Source: Acetobacteraceae bacterium
GTDB taxonomy: Bacteria; Pseudomonadota; Alphaproteobacteria; Acetobacterales; Acetobacteraceae
Reading direction: 5' to 3'
DNA: 40,462 bases
Assembly (NCBI GenBank): GCA_027487675.1
Contig: JAIYDD010000112.1
Coordinates: 1 to 40,462 of the forward strand
In this document: positions 7,893-14,006 of the stretch, in pieces
Layout of the letters: each line of letters opens with the position of its first letter
Position numbering within the stretch: position 1 is the stretch's first letter
Made by a program: the position numbers and the translations under genes
Notes under the pieces: model-generated
Database searches by the model: none
Seen by the model: only the letters and a program-made list of their open reading frames with translations
Told to the model about the DNA's origin: nothing

Positions 7893-9383
7893 CTACCCCT
7901 TGATCCTTGCCACCGTGGCTGTCGTGCTCTGCCCCGGCAGAAGGTCCGCCAGGCGCACGGTGCCGCCCCATTCGGGCAGCAGGTCGGCGCCGACCACGGT
8001 GGCCACCGTGTAGTCCGCGCCCTTGATCAGCACGTCGGGGCGCAGCAGGCGGATGAGTTCGATGGGCGTGTCTTCCTCGAACACCGTCACCAGGTCCACG
8101 GAGGCCAGGCTGGCCAGCACCGCGGCGCGCGCGGCTTCGCCCTGGATGGGGCGGGCGGCGCCTTTCAGGCGCTTGACGGAGCTGTCGGAATTCAGCCCGA
8201 CCACCAGCCGGTCGCACCAGCCGCGCGCCTGTTCCAGCAGGTGGACGTGGCCGGGGTGCAGCAGGTCGAAGCAGCCGTTGGTGAAGCCGATGCGCCAGCC
8301 GCGGCGGCGCCAGCGTTCCACCTGTTCCAGCGCCTGGGCGCGGCCGGAGACCTTGCGGAGTGCGCCGCGTTCGGGGCCGAGGGCTTCCAGCAGGTCGCTC
8401 TCCCGCGCCACCGCGGTGCCGACCTTGCCGACGACGATGCCGGCGGCGATGTTGGACAGGCGGGCGGCGACGGGCACCGGCAGGCCGGCGGCGATGCCGG
8501 CCGCGACCACCGCCACCACCGTGTCGCCGGCGCCGGAGACGTCGTGCACTTCCGGCGCCTCGGCCGGGAAGTGGCGGGTGCCGTTGGCATCGACCAGGGT
8601 CATGCCGTCCTCGCTGCGGGTCACCAGCACGCCGCCAAAGCCGTGCGCGGTGCGCAGCGCGGTGGCGGCGGCGACGATCGCGTCCTCGGTGTCGACGGGC
8701 ATGCCGGTGGCCTGGGCGAGTTCGGCGCGGTTGGGGGTGATCAGGTCGGCGCCGGCGTAGCAGGCGTAGTCGGTGCCCTTGGGGTCCACCACCACGCGGC
8801 GGCCGGCGGCGTGGGCGGCGGCGATCAGGCGCGGCGCCGTGTCGCCGGCCAGCACGCCCTTGCGGTAGTCGGACAGCACCATGACGGTGGTGGCGGCGAC
8901 CGCGTCGGAGGCGATGCGGATCAGCCGGTCGGCGAGCCGCGGGTTGATCGGGGTCGCGATCTCGTGGTCGGCGCGCAGCAATTGCTGGCCGGCGGCGATG
9001 AAGCGGGTCTTGGTGGTGGTGGCGCGGCCGCCCTGCACCAGCAGCCAGGGCTCGACGTTGGGCTGGCCGCCGATCAGGCCGGTGAGGTCGCTGCCCGCCA
9101 CGTCGTCGCCGACGACGGAGACGAGCGCGGCGGCGGCGCCGAGGGCGGTCAGGTTGCGCACCACGTTGCCGGCGCCGCCGGGCATGGCGACTTCCCGCTC
9201 CACCGCCAGCACGGCGACGGGGGCTTCGGGGCTGACGCGCTGGACGCGGCCGTATACGTAGCGGTCCAGCATGGCGTCGCCGACGACGAGGACCGAGGCG
9301 CGGCGGAGCTGTCGCACCGCCTCCGCCAGTTCGCCGACGGGGATTTCGGGCATGGGGCGGTCGGCGGGCGCGGGGCCTAGCAT
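7893..9383 (-). CDS. hldE: Bifunctional heptose-7-phosphate kinase / heptose-1-phosphate adenylyltransferase
   Basis: HldE (RfaE) makes ADP-heptose for the lipopolysaccharide inner core. The N-terminal ribokinase-fold domain (about residues 15-330) phosphorylates D-glycero-D-manno-heptose 7-phosphate; it shows VVGDAMLDRYVYG, a PGGAGNVVRNL motif and the catalytic DVSGAGDTVVAV. The C-terminal nucleotidyltransferase domain (about 365-496) has FTNGCFDLLHPGHVHLL, with the HxGH-type site, and ends in STTATVARIKG, matching the STT(S/A) signature. The full length of 496 residues supports the fused form. The ATG at 9383 is used; GTG 9389 and ATG 9353 are alternatives. The gene implies an LPS-bearing Gram-negative envelope. 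Confidence 0.95.
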   Translation of the reverse strand: MLGPAPADRPMPEIPVGELAEAVRQLRRASVLVVGDAMLDRYVYGRVQRVSPEAPVAVLAVEREVAMPGGAGNVVRNLTALGAAAALVSVVGDDVAGSDLTGLIGGQPNVEPWLLVQGGRATTTKTRFIAAGQQLLRADHEIATPINPRLADRLIRIASDAVAATTVMVLSDYRKGVLAGDTAPRLIAAAHAAGRRVVVDPKGTDYACYAGADLITPNRAELAQATGMPVDTEDAIVAAATALRTAHGFGGVLVTRSEDGMTLVDANGTRHFPAEAPEVHDVSGAGDTVVAVVAAGIAAGLPVPVAARLSNIAAGIVVGKVGTAVARESDLLEALGPERGALRKVSGRAQALEQVERWRRRGWRIGFTNGCFDLLHPGHVHLLEQARGWCDRLVVGLNSDSSVKRLKGAARPIQGEAARAAVLASLASVDLVTVFEEDTPIELIRLLRPDVLIKGADYTVATVVGADLLPEWGGTVRLADLLPGQSTTATVARIKG

Positions 9384-9389
9384 GTCCAC

Positions 9390-9741
9390 GCCCTAGCGCA
9401 ACCGTGCTGCCACATGCAAGGCGGGCGGGGCGCGGAGGGATGGCGATCGCACATGCCCGGACGCGGAGAAAATCCCCCTCCCGCGCCTCGTCGGGGGAGC
9501 GCCGGGCCAGTGCGCCGTCGGGGGTGGGGGTGGGGCGCACCGCGCGGGACGGAAGACATCGACTGAACGGTTGCTCGACGCAGCGCCACGCCCCCCCTCA
9601 CCCGACCCTCTCCCCCCATCGGGGGGAGAGGGCAAGAACATCTCCCGGTTTCGCGCTTCATGCTGCGTGTCCAATTGCCCCGGGGCGCGGAGGGATGGCG
9701 TGCGTCGCGCCGGGGGGGGCGCTTCGGGGCGGGGCGCGGCC
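9390..9741. other. Repeat-rich intergenic region
   Basis: This 352-base gap contains no credible gene. It holds a C-rich inverted element near 9465-9515, the perfect 12-bp hairpin at 9606-9632, and a 19-base direct repeat (GGGGCGCGGAGGGATGGCG) at 9427-9445 and 9682-9700 that brackets them. The arrangement looks like a mosaic of REP-type elements. Confidence 0.55.
9606..9632. repeat. REP-like palindrome, perfect 12-bp stem
   Basis: CCCTCTCCCCCC and its exact complement are separated by ATC. The palindrome is preceded by CCCCCCTCACCCGA and followed by a GCAAG-N2-CATCT tail. Related sequences lie at 12853-12890 (same tail) and 30660-30702 (same CCCCTCACCC lead). Confidence 0.75.
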
Positions 9742-10455
9742 TCAGGCGAACAGGAAGCCCAGCCTGTCGGCTTCCAGCACCGCGCAGCTCAGCGGCCCGC
9801 CATAGACCGCGCCGGTGTCGACCCCGATGCGGTGGGGCCGGACCTCCGGCCGTTCGGCGGGCGTGTGGCCGTGCACCACCACCGCCGGCAGCCTGCCGCG
9901 CCAGGACAGGAAGGGCTCGCGGATCCAGGCGAGGTCCATCACGTCCTGGCGGTCGAGCGGCGTCTCCGGCTCGATCCCGGCATGGGCGAAGACGTAGCCG
10001 CCGATGTGCAGCATCGGCCGCAGCCTGCGCAGCCGGTCGAGGTCGCGCGGCGGCACCGCCGCCCAGCTGCGCGCATCGGCGGGATCGGCGCCATAGGCCT
10101 CGAGCGTCGCGGCGCCGCCATTGTCGAGCCAGAAGGTCACCACCTGCTCCGTCGCGGCGGGATCCAGCGCGGCGAGCATCATCTGCTCGTGGTTGCCGAG
10201 CAGGTTGACCACCGCGGCGCCGGGGACCGGCGGTGGGCCGCAGACCAGGTCGAGCACGCCGGGGCTGTCCGGGCCGCGGTCGACATAGTCGCCGAGATGC
10301 ACGACCAGCGGTTCCGGCCCCGGGCGCGCGGCGGCGTCCTGCGCGACCAGCGCGTGCATCGCCGCCAGCCGGTCGGCGCAGCCATGGGTGTCGCCGATGG
10401 CGTAGACGCGGAGCCCCGGCGGCAGCCATCCCGGACTTAGCGATTCGGCAATCAT
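9742..10455 (-). CDS. PPP-family metallophosphoesterase (serine/threonine phosphatase-like)
   Basis: A 237-residue calcineurin-like phosphoesterase of the PPP type. The dinuclear-metal motifs are complete and in order: GDTHG (21-25), GDYVDRG (55-61), GNHE (87-90), then FAHAG and VVHGHTP near the C-terminus. Length and motifs match the bacterial PrpA/lambda-phosphatase-like group, which dephosphorylates phosphoproteins or small phosphoesters; the substrate is unknown. It is divergent from the degenerate GGDEF/EAL-like pair across 91 bases. That hints at a shared regulatory role, but this is only context. The ATG at 10455 is in a clean frame with no extended N-terminus. Confidence 0.9.
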   Translation of the reverse strand: MIAESLSPGWLPPGLRVYAIGDTHGCADRLAAMHALVAQDAAARPGPEPLVVHLGDYVDRGPDSPGVLDLVCGPPPVPGAAVVNLLGNHEQMMLAALDPAATEQVVTFWLDNGGAATLEAYGADPADARSWAAVPPRDLDRLRRLRPMLHIGGYVFAHAGIEPETPLDRQDVMDLAWIREPFLSWRGRLPAVVVHGHTPAERPEVRPHRIGVDTGAVYGGPLSCAVLEADRLGFLFA

Positions 10456-10546
10456 CTGGCGTCCAGTCTAGCGCGGCGCCGGCCGGCCGTCGCCCTGCCG
10501 CGCGCGCCGCGGCGGGCGCGGGCGGCGGGACGGCGTGCACGGATGC

Positions 10547-11614
10547 ATGAGCGCCCGCTTGGCAGAAGGCCATTCCCCCCCCGCCCGCCTGGGCACGCTG
10601 CCGGAGACGCCGCTGGGCCGGGCGCTGGGCCGGGCGCTGCGCGGGCCGCAGGGGCGGGCGGTGCTGCGGCTGTCCGAACCCGCCGCGCACCGGCGCAGCG
10701 CGGCGCGCGCCCTGCTGCTGGAAGGCGCGCTGGCCGGCGGCGGGCAGCTGGTGGAAGGGCGCGGCGGCGACCTGCTGCTGGTCGGCCCCGATCCGCGCCG
10801 GGCGGAGCGCATGCGCGGGCTGCTGGAGAAGCTGCTGGGCCAGGTCGATGCGGTGATCTGGTCGCTGGATCGCGACGCGGAGACGGTGCTGGCCTATGCC
10901 AGGGGCGGCGCCGCGGCGCCGCCGCGCGCCCAGGCGGGGCCGGACCTCGCCGCGCTCGACCCGGCGGTGGATGCGCTGCCGCTGGACAGGGTGCTGGCGC
11001 GGCACCGCGGCTGGGCACTGGCGCCCGGCGCGCCGCCCCGCCCGGCCTTCCTGCGGCTGGCGCCGGACCGCGCGAAGCTGGCCGCCGCCCTCGGCCTGCT
11101 CGGCGCGGACCGGGACCTGCTGGACCATGCCGCGGAGCGGCTGGCGCGCCGGCTGCTGGCGGCCATCGCCGATCCGCGCAGCCGCGGGGCGCTGCTGGCC
11201 GGCGACCCGGCCCGGCCCGTGCCCGCCGAGGCGCGCGGCGCGCTGCACCTGCCGCTGCCGCCGGGGCTGCTGCTGCCCGGGCCCGGCGCCGGCGTGCCCG
11301 GCCCGGGCGGGCCGGTCGCCACCCTGCCGCTGACCGCCGCCGCCGCGCCGGCGGCGCTGGCCGCCCGCCGGGCGGGGCTGGCCGCCGCGGGCTGGCGGCT
11401 GGAGCTGGACGGGCTGGACGAGGCCGGGCTGCGGCTGCTCGACCCCGGGCGGCTGGGGGCGGACCTGCTGCGGCTGCGCTGGTCGGCGGCGCTGCCGGCG
11501 GTGCCGCTGCGCGGGCTCGACCCCGCGCGGCTGGTGCTGGCGGGGGCGGAAGGCGCGGCGGCGCTGGACTGGGCGCGCCGGGTCGGGCTCGGCTTCGTCG
11601 AGGCGCCGGGCTGA
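10547..11614 (+). CDS. Degenerate GGDEF/EAL-like protein, first of a paralogous pair
   Basis: I do not recognise a named family. The 355-residue product is rich in Ala, Leu, Arg, Gly and Pro. Its last 80 residues parallel the next protein and the second half of EAL domains: GWRLELDGLDEAG corresponds to the EAL (I/L)ALDDFGTG segment, LLRLRW to LKID, and RLVLAGAEGAAALDWARRVGLGFVEAP to (V)VAEGVE...LGC..(V)QGYLF. None of the EAL metal or catalytic residues is kept. An earlier stretch, GGGQLVEGRGGDLLLVGP, sits where a GGDEF loop would be. It may be a c-di-GMP-related pseudo-enzyme or protein-interaction module. The ATG at 10547 is preferred over GTG 10535. The stop overlaps the next ATG (TGATG). 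Confidence 0.6.
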   Translation: MSARLAEGHSPPARLGTLPETPLGRALGRALRGPQGRAVLRLSEPAAHRRSAARALLLEGALAGGGQLVEGRGGDLLLVGPDPRRAERMRGLLEKLLGQVDAVIWSLDRDAETVLAYARGGAAAPPRAQAGPDLAALDPAVDALPLDRVLARHRGWALAPGAPPRPAFLRLAPDRAKLAAALGLLGADRDLLDHAAERLARRLLAAIADPRSRGALLAGDPARPVPAEARGALHLPLPPGLLLPGPGAGVPGPGGPVATLPLTAAAAPAALAARRAGLAAAGWRLELDGLDEAGLRLLDPGRLGADLLRLRWSAALPAVPLRGLDPARLVLAGAEGAAALDWARRVGLGFVEAPG

Positions 11615-12768
11615 TGCCGGCGCTGCGCCCCAACGCGCCGGGCAGCGCCCGCGCCGCCGCCGAGCTCGCCGCCCTGGTGCGGGAGACGGTGACGGCGAAT
11701 GCCGAGCGCGACGTGCTGCTGCTCTCCGCCGCGCTGCTCTCGCCGGGTCTCGACCGGCCGCATCACCGCCGGCTGCTGCGCGACGCGCTGGAACCGGCGC
11801 TGGCGGCCGCGCGCACGCGGGTCTTCGACCTGCCGAACGGCGACGTGGTCGCGGTGGCGCCGCCGCCCGCCCGCGGCCTGGATGCGGCGGGGGAGGCGCT
11901 GGCCCGCGTGCTGGACAGCGCGGCGGAGGCCGGGGCGGTGCGCCGGCTGCGCCTGCCGGAAGCGGCGGCGGAGCTGCTGGCCGCGGCGGCCGCGAGCCTC
12001 GGCCTCGACCCTGCCGCGCCAGCGGAGCCGCCGCCGCCCGGCCCCGCGCTGGACCCCGCCGGCCTGGCGCTCGCCGAACGCGCGCTGGCGCAGGCCGACC
12101 TGGAACCGGCGATGCAGGCCCAGGCGGTCTGCCGCCTGGACCCGGACGGCACGATCGCCCCGGGCTGGGAGGACCGGCGCATCGCCTGGCCGCGGCTGGC
12201 CGCGCTGCTGCTGCCGGGCTGCGACCTGGATGGCGCGCCGGCGCTGCTGCGGCGGCTCGGCCGGCTGGCGGAGACGCGGCTGCTGGCGGAAGCCGCGCGC
12301 CCGGCGGCGCTGCGCGACTGGCGCCCGATCGGGCTGGCGCTGTCGCCCGAGACCCTGGCCGGCGCCGCCTTCGCCCGCTTCGAGGCGGCGCTGCCCGCCG
12401 GGCGCCCCGGCGAGACGGTGATCGGCCTGCGCCCGGCCGACCTGCTGGCCGACCCCGGCGCGCTGCCGCCGCTGCGCCAGGCGCTGCGCGAGCGCGGCTT
12501 CCGCCTGGCGCTGGACGATGCCGAGGCGGGGCTGCTGGACGTGCTGCCGCCGGCGCGCCTCGGGCTCGACCTGCTGCGGCTGCGCTGGACGCCCGAGCTG
12601 CCGGCCGCGGTGCCCGCCGCGCTGGCCGCGCTGCTGGCCGAGCCGGGCGGGCCGGGGCGGGTGGTGCTAGCCGGCGTCGATCGCGCCGCGGCGCTGGCCT
12701 GGGGGTGGGAGGTGGGGATCCGGCTGTTCCAGGGGCCGCTGGTGGAACGCCGGCGGCGCCAGGGCTGA
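11614..12768 (+). CDS. Degenerate EAL-like protein, second of the pair
   Basis: This 384-residue product shows clearer EAL ancestry. RERGFRLALDDAEAGLLDVLP matches the LRxxGxxxALDDFGTGYSSL block, LGLDLLRLRW matches (V)D.LKID, and RVVLAGVDRAAALAWGWEVG plus FQGPLVERR match VVAEGVET...LGC and QGYLF.RP. The EAL motif itself, the EGVE glutamate (here AGVD) and the metal ligands are lost, so phosphodiesterase activity is unlikely. An N-terminal TRVFDLPNGDVVAVAP segment aligns in position with a GGDEF loop (RVFRLGGDEFAVL) and with GGQLVEGRGGDLLLVGP of the preceding protein. Start and upstream stop share a base (TGATG), so translation is coupled and the two products probably work together. Confidence 0.65.
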   Translation: MPALRPNAPGSARAAAELAALVRETVTANAERDVLLLSAALLSPGLDRPHHRRLLRDALEPALAAARTRVFDLPNGDVVAVAPPPARGLDAAGEALARVLDSAAEAGAVRRLRLPEAAAELLAAAAASLGLDPAAPAEPPPPGPALDPAGLALAERALAQADLEPAMQAQAVCRLDPDGTIAPGWEDRRIAWPRLAALLLPGCDLDGAPALLRRLGRLAETRLLAEAARPAALRDWRPIGLALSPETLAGAAFARFEAALPAGRPGETVIGLRPADLLADPGALPPLRQALRERGFRLALDDAEAGLLDVLPPARLGLDLLRLRWTPELPAAVPAALAALLAEPGGPGRVVLAGVDRAAALAWGWEVGIRLFQGPLVERRRRQG

Positions 12769-12852
12769 GCGCGGCGCGGGCGGCGCGGCGGCCCGCGGCA
12801 GGCCATCGCAGACGCGCCGGGGCGGAGAGGATCTTCCGCCTCGCCCCGGCCG

Positions 12853-12890
12853 CCTCCCCCCCCCCCGCCGGGGGGAGGGCAAGTGCATCT
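12853..12890. repeat. REP-like palindrome with conserved tail
   Basis: CCTCCCCCC (12853-12861) pairs with GGGGGGAGG (12869-12877), followed by GCAAG-N2-CATCT, the same tail as the element at 9606. A homopolymeric C run of 11 bases (12856-12866 region) makes this site prone to slippage and to sequencing error. It lies in the 247-base gap before the DsbD_2-type gene. Confidence 0.5.
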
Positions 12891-12966
12891 GCCGCACGCG
12901 CCTTCCGGGCTGCGCATGCGATCGCCCGGGGCTCGCCCCGCCCCCCGGTCCGCCACGCATGATCCC

Positions 12967-12980
12967 TTGATCCAGAGCAA
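12967..12980 (+). promoter_or_regulatory. FNR/FixK-like box (9 of 10 bases)
   Basis: TTGAT-CCAG-AGCAA differs from the TTGAT-N4-ATCAA consensus at one position. Its centre lies about 42 bases before the ATG of the DsbD_2-type gene, so class II activation would give a nearly leaderless transcript. The perfect match upstream of ccoN makes oxygen-responsive co-regulation of this copper/cbb3-associated gene family plausible. Confidence 0.5.
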
Positions 12981-13015
12981 GGACCGGCGCCGCTTCCCAT
13001 GCTTGGAATCGGCGC

Positions 13016-13780
13016 ATGTTGGAAAGCCTCGCCAATTGCCTGCACGACCTGACCGCGATCGGCCCGGGCGGGGTGCCCGCGGTGGCGGGCGCGCTGTTCC
13101 TGGCGGGGCTGGCCGGCGGGCTCACCCATTGCGCCGGGATGTGCGCGCCCTTCGTGGTGGCCCAGGCCGGCGCGGTGGCGGACCGCGCGGCGGCGGGGGG
13201 GATGCTGGCGCGGCTCTCCGGCGCGGCGCTGCTGCCCTACCATCTCGGCCGGATGCTGGGGTATGGCGCGCTCGGCGCGCTGGCGGGGGCCTCGGCCGGC
13301 CTGCTGACCCAGGCGACGGGGCTGCGCTTCCTGCTCGCGGCGCTGCTGCTGGCGGCGGCGCTGCTGATGCTGGGGCAGGCCTCGGCGCGGCTTCCGGGCC
13401 GGCTGGTCCCGGTGCCTCTCGGCCGGCTGGCGCGGCTGCCGGCACCGGCCATGCCGCCGGCGCTGGCGCGGCGCATCGGGCCGTGGCTGGCGGCGCCGAC
13501 GGGCTGGCGCGGCGTCGCGCTGGGGCTTGCGCTGTCGGCGCTGCCCTGCGGGCTGCTCTACGGCGCGCTGGCGGGGGCGGCGGCGACGGGCAGCGCCCTG
13601 GCGGGGGCGATCGCGATGGCGGCCTTCGTGGCGGGGACGATGCCGGCGCTGATGGGCGTGGCGCTGCTGGGCCGGCTGTTCCTGCGCAGCGCGGGCGAGG
13701 GGCTGCGCCTGGCGGCCGCGGCGCTGTTCGCGCTGAACGGGGTGGTGCTGGCGGGGATGGCCTGGCGCCTGGTGGCATAG
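13016..13780 (+). CDS. DsbD_2 / TauE-SafE-like membrane protein (putative cbb3 oxidase assembly or copper handling)
   Basis: A 254-residue polytopic inner-membrane protein of the UreH/DsbD_2 group, often labelled sulfite exporter TauE/SafE. It has about six hydrophobic segments and the family's GLTHCAGMCAPFVV motif (about residues 35-49), which supplies Cys/Met/His ligands, plus a second cysteine in LSALPCGLLYGALAG (about 174-188). In many proteobacteria this family is encoded beside ccoGHIS and is linked to cbb3 oxidase maturation and copper. Here it is 4.3 kb upstream of ccoN, separated by the RTX and DUF2189 genes. An FNR-like box precedes it. A true sulfite-export role is less likely from motif and context. 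The function is inferred. Confidence 0.8.
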   Translation: MLESLANCLHDLTAIGPGGVPAVAGALFLAGLAGGLTHCAGMCAPFVVAQAGAVADRAAAGGMLARLSGAALLPYHLGRMLGYGALGALAGASAGLLTQATGLRFLLAALLLAAALLMLGQASARLPGRLVPVPLGRLARLPAPAMPPALARRIGPWLAAPTGWRGVALGLALSALPCGLLYGALAGAAATGSALAGAIAMAAFVAGTMPALMGVALLGRLFLRSAGEGLRLAAAALFALNGVVLAGMAWRLVA

Positions 13781-13824
13781 AGCGTGATCGCCGAAGGGCG
13801 GAACGCCCGCCGGCGTGACCCATG

Positions 13825-13862
13825 CTGACCGGCGGACATGCGTCAGCATGTCCGCCGGTCAG
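13825..13862. repeat. Perfect 17-bp hairpin between the DsbD_2-like and RTX genes
   Basis: CTGACCGGCGGACATGC (13825-13841) and its exact complement (13846-13862) flank the loop GTCA. There is no U-tract after either arm, so it is not a canonical intrinsic terminator, although a stem this strong could still end or stabilise the transcript. It is unlike the other palindromes in the window. Confidence 0.8.
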
Positions 13863-14006
13863 TATCGGGGGCAGGCCCCTGGACCGAGCGGCCTTGCCGC
13901 CGCCCAACGGCCGAGGCGCGCCGCATGCCGGCCGGCGCCCCGTTAACGCCCGCTGCACCCGCCCCGCGCTAAGCCCCGCCCCGCCCCCCGCAGGATGCGT
14001 GGCCCC

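Noticed and set aside
7691-7903. A 70-codon gene starting right after the second LexA box
   Set aside because: The frame is low-complexity, runs through a palindromic repeat and overlaps the hldE end antisense. The box alone is not enough to call it.
13016-13780. A dedicated sulfite exporter
   Set aside because: The THCAGMC motif and size fit the DsbD_2/UreH-like group associated with cbb3 oxidase and metals better than true TauE exporters.
9377-13849. A 1490-codon minus-strand open frame opposite the degenerate GGDEF/EAL-like pair
   Set aside because: It has low-complexity Arg/Ala/Pro sequence with no domain, while the plus-strand frames show coupled starts and EAL-like motifs. It is a shadow frame.
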